Under the pieces are notes generated by a model. That model ran no database searches, was not told the DNA's origin, and was given only the letters and a program-made list of their open reading frames with translations. Below are positions 49,897-58,614 of a DNA stretch of 64,000 bases, piece by piece. The translations under genes were made by a program, and so were the position numbers. How positions within the stretch are numbered: the first letter of the stretch is position 1; every line of letters starts with the position of its first letter. The DNA is from a virus, in the IMG/VR virus record IMGVR_UViG_3300044796_000662, positions 298,938 to 362,937 of that record. One strand, written 5' to 3'.

Positions 49897-50389
49897 ACCG
49901 GCGACTGGCCTGGAGGACCGTCTTCTCTTGGGGGTTCGGGACCCTTGCGGGGATCTTGCAGATCACTTCCACGAAGTAGCGGTTGCAGAGTGCCGCCTCT
50001 CGCTTCGCCTGGACGTGGTCAACGCACATGGTGCCCGCCCATCCGGTCAGCATGTGGAGCGCAAGCGCGTTGACGAGGCCCGAGCGGTTCAAGCCGGCCA
50101 TACACGTGACGAGCACCTTCTTGCCCGCCAGGACCCTCTTGACGACCTGCTTCGCGGCCTTCACCGCGATGTCCAGCTCCTCGCGCGTAGGCGGGCGCAC
50201 CGGGTTGTCGTCGTTGGGGGCGTGGATGACGTCGATGCCCTCGAACTTCCAAGCAGGCGGTTGGCTCTCGTCGGCGCAGAGAACGACGGCTGAGAAACCC
50301 ATCTCACGGAGAATGGGTCCCTGAGGCGGAACCGAACCTTGGAACAGAAGCGGAAAGATCTCGTTCGCGTCGAGCGGGTACAGGATCAT
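49883..50389 (-). CDS. Dual-specificity phosphatase-like protein
   Basis: 168 residues. VLVTCMAGLNRSGLV contains the C-x5-R phosphatase P loop (CMAGLNRS), with the catalytic Cys and Arg, and an upstream HAPNDDNPVRPP segment where an Asp could be the general acid. This is the tyrosine/dual-specificity phosphatase fold. It may act on phosphoproteins or RNA 5' ends. Its stop lies inside the end of the convergent HAD gene. Confidence 0.85.
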   Translation of the reverse strand: MILYPLDANEIFPLLFQGSVPPQGPILREMGFSAVVLCADESQPPAWKFEGIDVIHAPNDDNPVRPPTREELDIAVKAAKQVVKRVLAGKKVLVTCMAGLNRSGLVNALALHMLTGWAGTMCVDHVQAKREAALCNRYFVEVICKIPARVPNPQEKTVLQASRRFTLR

Positions 50390-50592
50390 CTATCTGCTTC
50401 AACACCGAGAAGCGGCGGGATCTCGGCGAGAAGTGCGTGCAGGCGCTCCGTGGAGTGGTGATGCCCGTTGGCCTTCCCGTTGGTCCCCTTGTGGCTCAGG
50501 TGCTCGTGGAGCTTCCGGGCGATCTCCTCGGTCTCCCTGGACTCATCGACCAGGGCGTTGATGGACTCGCGTTCTTCAGGGGTGATCGCCAT
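50386..50592 (-). CDS. Small helical protein
   Basis: 68 residues starting MAITPEERESINALVDES, almost entirely helical with a central KGTNGKANGHHHS linker. ATGA overlap with the phosphatase gene. No family is recognised; possibly a partner of the phosphatase. Confidence 0.65.
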   Translation of the reverse strand: MAITPEERESINALVDESRETEEIARKLHEHLSHKGTNGKANGHHHSTERLHALLAEIPPLLGVEADR

Positions 50593-50601
50593 GGCTAGGG
50601 C

Positions 50602-51267
50602 TCACTTCTTCTTGAGGGGTGGAGGTGTGAACGGCCTGATCGGCGTCTGCGGGCGCGGAACAGGTGCTTGTCGCGGAACGGGACGGATCTCTGGGTTCGT
50701 GTCGCCCGTCTTGGGCGGCTCCGGATCGATGTACCCAAGAGCCGCCAGCACCCCTCGCAGGAACGAGTTGGTGGACTTGAGGTTCTCTTGGATCTTGCGG
50801 ATCTCCAGAGCGCGGCGCTTGGAGTCCTCTTCGTACTCCTCGCGGCTGACGAACGCCTTGAACTCCGGGCTGCTCTTCTCGATCTCGTCGTGGAGCTTGT
50901 CCTCACGGCGGTCGAGGTCCTCCTCAACGCGCTTGAGACGCTGGAAGATGCGATCCTCGAACTCGTGGAGCATCTCGTTGCTCGTCGAGCTGCGGCTCGC
51001 GCGCTGCGCGATACGCATGAGCCAGTCCGGGGGCGAGTCTCGCCAAGACTCGATCTCGTTCCTGAGCGCCCTCAGGGACTTGGAGAGCTGGTCTACCGTG
51101 CCGTGGAGACCCGTGGGGGGCTCGGAGTCGTTGTCCCCCAAGCCCTTCTCAAGGTCGGCTATCCGCTTCTTGATGTCCTTGAAGACGGCAAGGAAGGTCG
51201 TTCCCGCCGACGCGCCACCCGTCAGCAGACCAGAAGCGACCCCCTGGAGAATCGTCGGCAGATCCAT
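50602..51267 (-). CDS. Coiled-coil protein with hydrophobic N-terminus
   Basis: 221 residues. Residues 1-30 (MDLPTILQGVASGLLTGGASAGTTFLAVF) form a likely membrane or amphipathic segment, followed by a long charged coiled coil (about 33-165, DLEKGLGDNDSE; RIFQRLKRVEEDLDRREDKLHDEI) and a Pro-rich tail ending PPPLKKK. Topology resembles phage membrane-associated lysis or partition accessories, but no family match is clear. Confidence 0.7.
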   Translation of the reverse strand: MDLPTILQGVASGLLTGGASAGTTFLAVFKDIKKRIADLEKGLGDNDSEPPTGLHGTVDQLSKSLRALRNEIESWRDSPPDWLMRIAQRASRSSTSNEMLHEFEDRIFQRLKRVEEDLDRREDKLHDEIEKSSPEFKAFVSREEYEEDSKRRALEIRKIQENLKSTNSFLRGVLAALGYIDPEPPKTGDTNPEIRPVPRQAPVPRPQTPIRPFTPPPLKKK

Positions 51268-51320
51268 GCGTCCCTACCCCATCTGGGCCTAATAGATTCT
51301 TCTTTTGGGGGCGAGCAGGT

Positions 51321-51746
51321 ATGGACATCGTCTCACGTGTGTGGAGAAGGTACGCCATCAAGGTCTTGGCGCTCACGACCAACCCGAAGAAGGTTGAAGG
51401 GCAATTCAAGGTACTTGAGGACGCCCTTCACGCCCTGGCCGCAGGCGCCGCCTCGGGTGACGACCTCATGCAGGGGGAGATGTTCCAGCACTTCTCGCTG
51501 GCGATCGACGCCTACCGGGAGATCCTGTACTTCATCCGAAAGGTGGGCACGCAGACCGGGACGGAGTTGGAGGAGGGCCGATTCCACAACCTGGCGCTCA
51601 TGTCCAAGCACCCCTTCGCTGCGGACGAAGTCCTTCAACATGGGGGTCCGCATGTGTTCGTGCGTGCCCTCGGGGAAGCGCACGTGCTCCGTCAGATGTT
51701 CGACGCCGCCAAGGGCGCGATGGTGGGAACGAGCGCCACGATCTGA
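51321..51746 (+). CDS. Hypothetical helical protein
   Basis: 141 residues starting MDIVSRVWRRYAIKVLALTT. Helical throughout, with a basic start and conserved-looking aromatic residues (MFQHFSLAIDAYREILYFIRK). GGGGGCGAGCAGGT precedes the ATG. Divergent from the coiled-coil gene and 2 nt from the convergent tRNA. No family is recognised. Confidence 0.68.
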   Translation: MDIVSRVWRRYAIKVLALTTNPKKVEGQFKVLEDALHALAAGAASGDDLMQGEMFQHFSLAIDAYREILYFIRKVGTQTGTELEEGRFHNLALMSKHPFAADEVLQHGGPHVFVRALGEAHVLRQMFDAAKGAMVGTSATI

Positions 51747-51747
51747 G

Positions 51748-51859
51748 AGCGGCTGGGACGAGTCGAACGTCCGACCACCCCGGTTAAGTACCGGGTGCTC
51801 TTCCATCGGCCCTACTCACCCGGCGCCGGGCTTTGGAAACCTCGCTGAGCTACAGCCGC
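51748..51859 (-). tRNA. tRNA-Lys(CTT)-like gene with an insertion in the D loop
   Basis: 112 nt. Perfect acceptor GCGGCTG/CAGCCGC, TA, D stem GCTC/GAGC, anticodon stem CCCGG/CCGGG with loop TACTTAA (CTT), T arm GGACG-TTCGACT-CGTCC. The D loop holds about 35 extra bases between AGC and GATGGAA, including the palindrome CCCGGCGCCGGG. Position 33 is A instead of T. Without the insert the gene would be about 76 nt, a normal tRNA length. It lies far from the main array, between two plus-strand genes. Confidence 0.65.
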
Positions 51860-51916
51860 CTTCCTCTGTACACCGGCTAGTCCTCTTGTTGGCGGTCCTC
51901 CCTCAAGGAGACTGCC

Positions 51917-52699
51917 ATGCAACCCAGGAAGATTCAGCGCTACGGCTGGAAGCCCGACCTCCCGGACCACCGGGACCACCTTTATGCCGCTCCGCCGGCC
52001 GTTCTCGTGTCCCTTCCCGAGTCCGTGGATCTGCGCCCGCACTGCCCCGCGGTCTACGACCAGGGACAGCTCGGCTCGTGCACCGCGAACGCGATCGGTG
52101 CGGCCTTCGAGTTCGACCAGATCAAGGAGAAGGTCGCGCACGTGTGGCGCCCGAGCCGTCTCTTCATCTACTACAACGAGCGCGTCATGGAGGGCGACGT
52201 CTCCCAAGACGCCGGCGCTCAGATCCGTGACGGCATCAAGAGCGTCGCGACGCAGGGCGCGTGCTCTGAGGATCTCTGGACCTACGACATCACGAAGTTC
52301 GCAGACCAGCCGCCGCAGAACTGCTACGCGAACGCTGCCAAGCACCTCGCGACGAGCTACCAGAGCGTCGCGCAGTCGCTCTCGCAGATCCAGGGCTGCC
52401 TCGCAAGCGGTTACCCGGTTGTCTTCGGCTTCACCGTCTACGACAGCTTCGAGAGCGCGCAGGTCGCCTCAACGGGCGTCCTGAACATGCCCGCATCGAG
52501 CGAGTCGGTCCTCGGCGGCCATGCAGTCCTCTGCGTGGGCTACGACAACGCTTCGCAGCGCTTCATCGTTCGCAACTCGTGGGGCGACGCTTGGGGCCAG
52601 AAGGGCTACTTCACGATGCCGTACACGTACCTGCTCGACTCGAACCTCGCGAGCGACCTCTGGACGATTCGGTTCGTACAGAGCACTCCGACCTCCTGA
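51917..52699 (+). CDS. Papain-family cysteine peptidase
   Basis: 260 residues from an ATG preceded by AAGGAG. The C1 catalytic set is complete: DQGQLGSCTANA (oxyanion Gln and nucleophile Cys), GGHAVLCVGYD (His) and VRNSWGDAWGQKGYF (Asn). There is no signal peptide and only a short N-terminal extension, so it is probably active on its own in the cytoplasm or carried in the virion. It could process phage or host proteins. Followed by a good terminator. Confidence 0.93.
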   Translation: MQPRKIQRYGWKPDLPDHRDHLYAAPPAVLVSLPESVDLRPHCPAVYDQGQLGSCTANAIGAAFEFDQIKEKVAHVWRPSRLFIYYNERVMEGDVSQDAGAQIRDGIKSVATQGACSEDLWTYDITKFADQPPQNCYANAAKHLATSYQSVAQSLSQIQGCLASGYPVVFGFTVYDSFESAQVASTGVLNMPASSESVLGGHAVLCVGYDNASQRFIVRNSWGDAWGQKGYFTMPYTYLLDSNLASDLWTIRFVQSTPTS

Positions 52700-52795
52700 C
52701 CGCGCGCAGAAGAATTCATTTGACAGCCTGGACGGGTTAGAGCAACCTCCCGTCCCACGAGCCCCAGGTCATCCCCCCCTGACCCTGGGTTCCAG

Positions 52796-52825
52796 AAGGC
52801 CGCCGAAAGGCGGCCTTCATTTTTT
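52796..52825 (+). terminator. Intrinsic terminator
   Basis: Stem aaggccgcc/ggcggcctt with a GAAA tetraloop, followed by CA and six T on the plus strand. Ends the peptidase transcript. A second near-perfect hairpin (cccaggtca/tgaccctggg) precedes it at about 52763-52790. Confidence 0.9.
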
Positions 52826-53234
52826 AAGCCGTCTTCAACTCACCGCCGCCGACGAGGTGGACATGCGGGACGTGCATCTCCAGATCGGCGAGTAGACCTG
52901 CTCCGTCCTCGCCGAGAGGCACGCCCCGGTCTTCAAGGGTGGTGAGGATGCGGTAGGCGCGACCGAGCATATCCCACTCGCTTGGCTTGCGCGTCGCGTG
53001 CAGACGCAGCCAGTCCTTCAAGAACCGCGTCTCTTCGTAGCGTTGGGCGAGGGTGTGCTTGAGTTTCTGACGGAAGTCGTTGCGCTCGCGTCGATCGGTG
53101 ATGATGCGTCCGTCTTCGGCGGTCGGGGACTCGTCCTTGAGCAAAGCCTGCACGCGAACGACGTCGTCAGCGATCAGTCGTTTGCGCTGGAGCGCCTCTT
53201 CAACGCTCCGTGGCTGTGGAAAAGTCGTCATCAT
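52824..53234 (-). CDS. Hypothetical helical protein
   Basis: 136 residues starting MMTTFPQPRSVEEALQRKR. Helical and charged (DFRQKLKHTLAQRYEETRFLKDW). Last gene of the minus-strand operon starting at the promoter near 54305; its end reaches into the terminator of the convergent peptidase gene. No family is recognised. Confidence 0.68.
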   Translation of the reverse strand: MMTTFPQPRSVEEALQRKRLIADDVVRVQALLKDESPTAEDGRIITDRRERNDFRQKLKHTLAQRYEETRFLKDWLRLHATRKPSEWDMLGRAYRILTTLEDRGVPLGEDGAGLLADLEMHVPHVHLVGGGELKTA

Positions 53235-53289
53235 GTCCCTCTCTTACACCACGCGTCAGACGTTCTGTCTGCGCGCAGTGCAAGAGAGG

Positions 53290-53751
53290 TCACGGCTTCC
53301 GCGTCACCTGCGAGAGCTTGTGGATCACGTCTAGGCGAGTCTGGAACTGACCCCTGACGTACGCGAGAGATGACGGCCCGAAGCTCGGGTCGCCCTTCTC
53401 GACGAGCCTCAGGATGGTCATGTGCTTCTCGACCTCCTGAGCGAGGCGCTCCAGCTCCAGCACATAGTTCGTGAAGCGGTTGCGCAGACCGTCGAAGTCG
53501 GCGATCTGGTACATCTTGGACTCGGGCTCCACCTCCACGATGGGGACCGGAGGAGTGCCCTGCGCCGCAAGAGGAGTGCGCGCACCGCCCTCGTCCACGA
53601 GGGCGGTGGGAACAGCATCATCCGGAGACAGACAGGCGCCCTTGGGCGCCGTGTTGACGCCCACGAAGTGGGTCAGGGGCTCCGCGGTCCCGTCCGCGTC
53701 CAGACGGGCGCGTGCGGGCTTCTTGGGGCGGTTGCGCAGGTTGCTGGCCAT
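53290..53751 (-). CDS. Hypothetical protein
   Basis: 153 residues starting MASNLRNRPKKPARARLDAD. Disordered, basic/Pro-rich first half (to about 85) and a helical second half (FTNYVLELERLAQEVEKHMTIL). Its first base lies 2 nt from the preceding gene. No family is recognised. Confidence 0.68.
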   Translation of the reverse strand: MASNLRNRPKKPARARLDADGTAEPLTHFVGVNTAPKGACLSPDDAVPTALVDEGGARTPLAAQGTPPVPIVEVEPESKMYQIADFDGLRNRFTNYVLELERLAQEVEKHMTILRLVEKGDPSFGPSSLAYVRGQFQTRLDVIHKLSQVTRKP

Positions 53752-53752
53752 G

Positions 53753-54037
53753 TCAGTGCTCCGTCACGTTGTTTGGATCTTCGGCCCACGCCTCATCGGC
53801 AGACTTCGACTGGCGCAGCAACTCCCCCTCATCTTCGCGAGGGAAGAGTTCATGTAGGGTCGCGCCGATGACCGTGATCTTGCCAACGCCGTCACCGCTG
53901 ACGGCGTAGCCGGTACCGATCTCAGGATGCGCACCGACCCAATGCTGAGCGAAGCGCTGCGCCCCCTTGAGGGTCTTGTACGTCTTCGTTTGCGTGAAGC
54001 GGTCGATCGACTGGTACGACACTCGGATGGTGGCCAT
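53753..54037 (-). CDS. Hypothetical protein
   Basis: 94 residues starting MATIRVSYQSIDRFTQTKTY. Small beta/alpha domain (KTYKTLKGAQRFAQHWVG; YAVSGDGVGKITVIGATLHELFP) and an acidic tail. Such short domains with a Q-R-F-A-Q-x-x-V-G helix are common in phage early regions; no function known. Begins 2 nt after the leaderless gene. Confidence 0.7.
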   Translation of the reverse strand: MATIRVSYQSIDRFTQTKTYKTLKGAQRFAQHWVGAHPEIGTGYAVSGDGVGKITVIGATLHELFPREDEGELLRQSKSADEAWAEDPNNVTEH

Positions 54038-54039
54038 GT

Positions 54040-54285
54040 TCAGCTCCGCACCTTGAGGGTTCCGGTCAGGTTGAGGCTCTTGAGCACCTTCGCCACGTCG
54101 GCGACGGCTTCCTTGGCGGTGTCGCCTTCTCCGGTGATGTGGTCGAAGCCGCCCGAGCCCGTGAAGGCGCGGAGGCCGCACTTCGCGTACGACTCCTCGG
54201 CCAGCTCCGCATGAAAGTGCGGGCGGTCGTCGTCGCTGCGATCGGTCACGTCCACGAACAGGGTGCCAACGGTGCGGGTGCTCAT
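54040..54285 (-). CDS. Hypothetical protein, predicted leaderless
   Basis: 81 residues starting MSTRTVGTLFVDVTDRSDDD. ATG 54285 begins 6 nt after TGTAGT. Alpha/beta (TLFVDVTDRS; HFHAELAEESYAK; KEAVADVAKVLKSL) resembling small dodecin-like or DUF-type phage proteins. First gene of an operon of four (54285 to 52824). Confidence 0.72.
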   Translation of the reverse strand: MSTRTVGTLFVDVTDRSDDDRPHFHAELAEESYAKCGLRAFTGSGGFDHITGEGDTAKEAVADVAKVLKSLNLTGTLKVRS

Positions 54286-54291
54286 ACCCCT

Positions 54292-54319
54292 ACTACAACC
54301 CGAGACCGGCCAGAATCAA
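54292..54319 (-). promoter_or_regulatory. TTGATT-N16-TGTAGT promoter motif
   Basis: Minus strand: TTGATT (54319-54314), spacer CTGGCCGGTCTCGGGT, TGTAGT (54297-54292), then 6 nt to ATG 54285. A 16-bp sequence repeated at 60351 lies 16 nt upstream. Confidence 0.82.
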
Positions 54320-54335
54320 CCTGTCCCGGGGGTTC

Positions 54336-54351
54336 CTGTAAGTGCTCGGAT
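54336..54351 (-). repeat. 16-bp repeat upstream of a leaderless promoter, copy 1
   Basis: ctgtaagtgctcggat on the plus strand, identical to 60351-60366. It lies 16 nt upstream of the TTGATT element on the minus strand and overlaps the stop codon of the 54351 gene. A possible activator site. Confidence 0.7.
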
Positions 54352-54686
54352 TACCGCCTGATCTTGCCGTGGATGACCAGGTGGTAGATCAACTCTTCCA
54401 CGGCCTGCTTGCGCGAGCCATACCGGAGACGAGCCGAGTTGAGCCCTGGGGCCTCGTAGCGCCAGCGCGGGCTGCGCATCTCGCGCTCTCCGTACCGGAG
54501 CCGCCCCGCCTTGCGGAACGTCACCTCGGTCGTGCGCTCGACCGTTCCGATGACCCTTCCCCGAAGCTGGACGCGGTAGCTCTTGAACTCGGGGTGCGCG
54601 GTGTTCCAGTGCGGTTGCTCTTCGAGCGTGGCGAGGTCCACGAGCTTGGCCACCAGCTCACGCTGCCGAAGTTCGCGATCGGTCAC
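54351..54686 (-). CDS. Hypothetical protein
   Basis: 111 residues from a GTG overlapping the stop of the methyltransferase-helicase gene (GTGA). Helical start, then basic beta-rich segments (YRVQLRGRVIGTVERTTEVTF; GRLRYGEREMRSPRWRYEAPG). Possibly a small subunit working with the upstream enzyme, judging from coupling alone. Confidence 0.7.
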   Translation of the reverse strand: MTDRELRQRELVAKLVDLATLEEQPHWNTAHPEFKSYRVQLRGRVIGTVERTTEVTFRKAGRLRYGEREMRSPRWRYEAPGLNSARLRYGSRKQAVEELIYHLVIHGKIRR

Positions 54687-57600
54687 GTCCCGACCTTCGC
54701 GGTGGGCGACGCCTTACGGCGCCGAGAGTCCAAAGGGACGACTTCGCCCATGCCGCCGATCATCGACCAGAGCTGCTTGCCGATCGACAGACCCGCAAGG
54801 TACTCGTCCTCTCCGAGCCCCGCCGCCTGGAGCGCGGACTCGGGGTCAAGGCCGTCCGTCGAGACCGAGACGGCAACCTTCTTCATGAGAAGGTCGTAGA
54901 GCGCCACCTGGAGAGTGCCCTTGTAGACCGGGACGTGGATCTCCGTGTCCCGAGTCTGCCCGATGCGATCAACGCGGCCGATGGCCTGACGGAACGTGAT
55001 CGCGTTGCAGCCAGGATTCTCCATCCAGATCTCGGCCGAGAAATGCACCAGGTTGTTCAAGCCGGTCTGAATCGCGACAGGGTTCGTGACCAGGATGCGG
55101 CGCCCCTTCTTGAGGATCTCGCGGTTGATCCAGTCCTGGCGCTTGCCCGTCGCAACCTTGTCCGCGTAGAGGATCGGCGCTTTCTCGCCCGTGCGCTTCT
55201 CGATGAGCCGCGCGAGCCGAGGCAGAAGCGCGACGTGCCAGGAGAAGACCATCACATTGCGGCCCTGCTCCAGCTTGCGCTCGATGAGATCGAGCATCCA
55301 CTCTTCCTTCGGAAGAAGCGTGTCCGAAGAGAACCCAGGCTGGCTGACGATGAGCTTACCCTCATCGACCGTCTCGGGGTAACGGATCTCGAAGTCGCCC
55401 GACTCGACGTTGCCCACGTCCGACGTCGCCCGGTCCAGGTAGCTCGGCAGCTCGGCAAGCTGGCCGAAGAGCTTTCCGGCCTTGCCATCGGTCGAGAACT
55501 GGTCAGCGCGGATCTGCGTGACGAGCTTGGTCTTGAGCGCCTCGAAGCGCGACAGAAGCTCGCGGCTCGGCTCAACCTCATGGCGATGCTGCGTGCATGC
55601 CGGGAGATCGATCGCGAGGTCAGCCTTGTGCAGCGTGACCGCGATCGGGAGCAGATGGCGCAGAAGGAAGAGCGGCAGCACCCCGGGGGCGCTCCCGATG
55701 ATGCGCTCCGAGCGGATCGTGACCCGGTCCGAATTCGAACCGAACTCCACGACCTTGCCCTCCAGATCCTTTTCCTGGACGGCGCGCTTCCGGTAGCCGT
55801 AGCGATCCACGAAGCGCTGGCGCTCCTCCCGACCGAACTCGGACCGGAAGTCGGCCGAGAGCGCCCACATGTTCATGAACAGCGACTCGGCGTAGCCGTT
55901 CATGATCGTGCCAGTCATCAGGATCGTCGGGAGGCCAAGGGTCGTCAGACGATGAGCCGAACGCTCCTGCGCGGACCCGTCCGTCGCGTACTCGTGCCCC
56001 TCGTCCAGGATCAGGAAATCGAAGAGATCGCGGTGGTAGCGGACGATGTGCTTCGCAAGCGCGACACGACGCGGCTCGGGGGACGCCCCGAACAGCTCCT
56101 CGCCGCACTCACGCGACCATCCGAACTGGCCGACGTGAGCCAGCGTCTCCAGCGCACGAACCGCCGCGTGAAGGCTGTAGCGCCCGTAGCCGTTCACGGT
56201 CACCACACCGCGATCGGTCCACTGGTACTTGATGTCAGAATCGTAGATCTTGACTTCCTTGAGGGCACGAAGATCGCCCTGCTCCCGCTGGAACGTCGAG
56301 AACGTGTAGTCGTACCCGCCCCGAGAAGGGTTGGCGGTGTTGAACGTCTCGACGGCCGCCTCGCCGTCCGGCCCGAGCAGGTGAAGGATCTGGCGAGAGA
56401 AGCTCTCCATGTGGCCCGTGAAAAGCTTCGACGCCACCTCCACGATCTTCGCATCGGAGCCCGCCGCGAGCAGTGAGAACACGATCGCCCGCTGGACGGC
56501 CGCCGAGAGCCCGAGTTCATCGTCCGACTTCAAGACACGGTCGGTGATGTTGTCGATTACGCGGTCGAGAGTGCCGAGCCCGAGACCCTTGAAGGTCCGC
56601 TTGACCCCAGACTCCGCGTAGTGCTTGGCGCGACGCGCATCGAAGCGGCCGTGCAGGATAGAACCCACGGTGCCCGAGGGCTCGAACGGCAGGAGCTTGA
56701 CGGCCAGCTCACGCGCCTCACGAGCCACCAGATCCTTGGCGATCAGCCGACGATGGGAGCAGCGGACGCGCTTCTTCGCGAGGGTATCCGCCTCGCCGAG
56801 CGTAGGAGCCCCGCACTTGGGGCACGAGCCCGCGGCGCCCTCCCACGAGTGCGAGAGCTTGGCAGCCTCGCGCGACATGATGCAGATCACGGTCCGGTCG
56901 CCCTTGATCTTCGCGACCCGCTCCAGATCTTCCACGTCAGCCAGGACATGAACCTCTGCGTCGGGAACGACAGCCGAGATCTGTTCCTTCCAGCCTTCGA
57001 GAAGATGCGGCGGGCACATGATGAGCGGACGATGAGCGCCGACCGTCCGCGCCGCCATGAGAGACACCGTGGACTTGCCCGAACCGATCTCGCCAAGCAG
57101 GATCGCGCTGCGGCCGCGACGGACCCTCTTGGGGGCGTTCGCACCGCCGAAGATCTTCACGAGCGCCTTGGTAACGTGGGTCTGCGCCGTGAAGAGCTTG
57201 CGGGGCGACGAGGCGAGAGTGATCGAGTCCCCGTCGCGGCGCGGATCGTAGAGCACCGGGCACTGGCGCTTCATTACGTCCATGAGGCTGTCGCCGTAGT
57301 GCGCCAGGAGATCCGCGACGTTCATCGAGGCAACGTCCTTCGAGCCCGTTGCTTCCGTGCCCGACGATAGCACGTGGTACTTGTGGGTCTCCAGATCCAG
57401 GACCGTGACGACGAGCTTGGGCTGCTGAACCTGAATGACGGTAGTGATCTCGCCGTCCTTGTTCTGCTTCTCCTCGATTGTCTTGTACTCCCGGTCGAAG
57501 ACGCCCTTGACGAGCAGCGCAGGGAGCACACCTTCGTCCGCGTCGATGCGAGCACCGTTGAACAGACCAGACGCGATACCGGCCGCGATGTGCGCAGGGC

Positions 57601-58567
57601 GCGGGGGGACCGCCAGCGGATACGTCCGAAGCATGAGTTCCTGGACAGGCACGTCCGGAAGCACACCGGGAATCGGAAGGGTCACGCCCGTCCGCGTCGA
57701 ATAGGACCACGGGCGCACCTTCGCGAGAATACCCGTGAGGTCCACCGGACGGATCTCCCACTCGTTGAGGCCGCCGTAGTGGCGCTTGGCGATGGGGATA
57801 GAGTAGAGCGGCTCGGAGCCTTCCGGGGGAAGCTCGGGCAACGTAGACGCATCGGCCGCCCACTCCTGGACTTGCGCGAGCACTTGAGGATCAGGTACGA
57901 GGAGAGGCTCACGCTTGCTGGCGATGAGCACCACCTGACGGTAGATGTCGAAGTCGGTACCCGGGAAACGGAAGCACCGCACGTCGCGGTACTCCTGCGC
58001 AAGGGTTTCGGCCGATGCCTTGAGCGCGTAGAAGGGCACGACGAAGAGCAGCACGCCGCCCATTGTCAGCGCCCGCGTGAAGCGCTCCAGGAACCGTTGC
58101 TCCAGCCGACCGTGCACCGGGTCAGTGTCGTAGGGAGGGTTCAGGTAGAGGAGCCCAACGCCGGTCTTGTTCGCGGTGCGCTCGAACATCGCGCGGAACG
58201 CGTCGCCCACCAGGGTGTCCTTCGCAATCGCGTAGGTGATGGACTCCAGGCTCTTCTTGAGCACGTCCGCCCGAGTCTTCTCCATCTCGCACGTGAAGAC
58301 GCGGATCTGATCAGCGGTTGCTCGGATCTCCTCGTCCGGACCGTAGAGCCGACGAATGAGCGCAAGAAGCGCGGCGCCCTCGCCCGCACAGGGGTCCATG
58401 AACGAGATCTCGCCCTTGGACGAGTCCTCCACGTACGTGTACGTGCCCGACGTGTGCATGACCGGAACAGGCATCCGGACCTTCGCGACGAGATCCGCGA
58501 TCCGCGATACGAGGTGCGGGGGCGTCGGGTAGTACCCACCCACCGCGACGCTTTCGAGCCTGGCCAT
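54683..58567 (-). CDS. DNA methyltransferase-helicase fusion protein
   Basis: 1294 residues. N-terminal methyltransferase: YYPTPPHL start, cofactor motif FMDPCAGEGAAL (about 57-67) and catalytic YLNPPYDTD (about 142-150), N6-adenine type. A linker follows, then an SF2/SNF2-like helicase: Walker A-like LLGEIGSGKST (about 489-499), IMCPPHLLEGW, a zinc finger (CPKCGAP then CSHRR), motif II FLILDEGHEYA (about 850-860), LMTGTIMNGY, then the second lobe with ILYADKVATGKRQ, VTNPVAIQTGLN and the arginine-finger region FRQAIGRVDRIGQT. The layout recalls phage anti-restriction proteins such as DarB and Type ISP-like enzymes. Promoter with a 19-nt leader and GAGGGAGA upstream of ATG. Confidence 0.9.
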   Translation of the reverse strand: MARLESVAVGGYYPTPPHLVSRIADLVAKVRMPVPVMHTSGTYTYVEDSSKGEISFMDPCAGEGAALLALIRRLYGPDEEIRATADQIRVFTCEMEKTRADVLKKSLESITYAIAKDTLVGDAFRAMFERTANKTGVGLLYLNPPYDTDPVHGRLEQRFLERFTRALTMGGVLLFVVPFYALKASAETLAQEYRDVRCFRFPGTDFDIYRQVVLIASKREPLLVPDPQVLAQVQEWAADASTLPELPPEGSEPLYSIPIAKRHYGGLNEWEIRPVDLTGILAKVRPWSYSTRTGVTLPIPGVLPDVPVQELMLRTYPLAVPPRPAHIAAGIASGLFNGARIDADEGVLPALLVKGVFDREYKTIEEKQNKDGEITTVIQVQQPKLVVTVLDLETHKYHVLSSGTEATGSKDVASMNVADLLAHYGDSLMDVMKRQCPVLYDPRRDGDSITLASSPRKLFTAQTHVTKALVKIFGGANAPKRVRRGRSAILLGEIGSGKSTVSLMAARTVGAHRPLIMCPPHLLEGWKEQISAVVPDAEVHVLADVEDLERVAKIKGDRTVICIMSREAAKLSHSWEGAAGSCPKCGAPTLGEADTLAKKRVRCSHRRLIAKDLVAREARELAVKLLPFEPSGTVGSILHGRFDARRAKHYAESGVKRTFKGLGLGTLDRVIDNITDRVLKSDDELGLSAAVQRAIVFSLLAAGSDAKIVEVASKLFTGHMESFSRQILHLLGPDGEAAVETFNTANPSRGGYDYTFSTFQREQGDLRALKEVKIYDSDIKYQWTDRGVVTVNGYGRYSLHAAVRALETLAHVGQFGWSRECGEELFGASPEPRRVALAKHIVRYHRDLFDFLILDEGHEYATDGSAQERSAHRLTTLGLPTILMTGTIMNGYAESLFMNMWALSADFRSEFGREERQRFVDRYGYRKRAVQEKDLEGKVVEFGSNSDRVTIRSERIIGSAPGVLPLFLLRHLLPIAVTLHKADLAIDLPACTQHRHEVEPSRELLSRFEALKTKLVTQIRADQFSTDGKAGKLFGQLAELPSYLDRATSDVGNVESGDFEIRYPETVDEGKLIVSQPGFSSDTLLPKEEWMLDLIERKLEQGRNVMVFSWHVALLPRLARLIEKRTGEKAPILYADKVATGKRQDWINREILKKGRRILVTNPVAIQTGLNNLVHFSAEIWMENPGCNAITFRQAIGRVDRIGQTRDTEIHVPVYKGTLQVALYDLLMKKVAVSVSTDGLDPESALQAAGLGEDEYLAGLSIGKQLWSMIGGMGEVVPLDSRRRKASPTAKVGT

Positions 58568-58586
58568 CGGAATCTCCCTCGAAGGA

Positions 58587-58614
58587 ACTACAACTCAAAG
58601 CCTACGGGAATCAA
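58587..58614 (-). promoter_or_regulatory. TTGATT-N16-TGTAGT promoter motif with leader
   Basis: Minus strand: TTGATT (58614-58609), 16-nt spacer, TGTAGT (58592-58587). ATG 58567 follows 19 nt later with GAGGGAGA as ribosome binding site, so this copy gives a leadered mRNA. The TGA inside TTGATT is the stop codon of the upstream gene. Confidence 0.8.
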
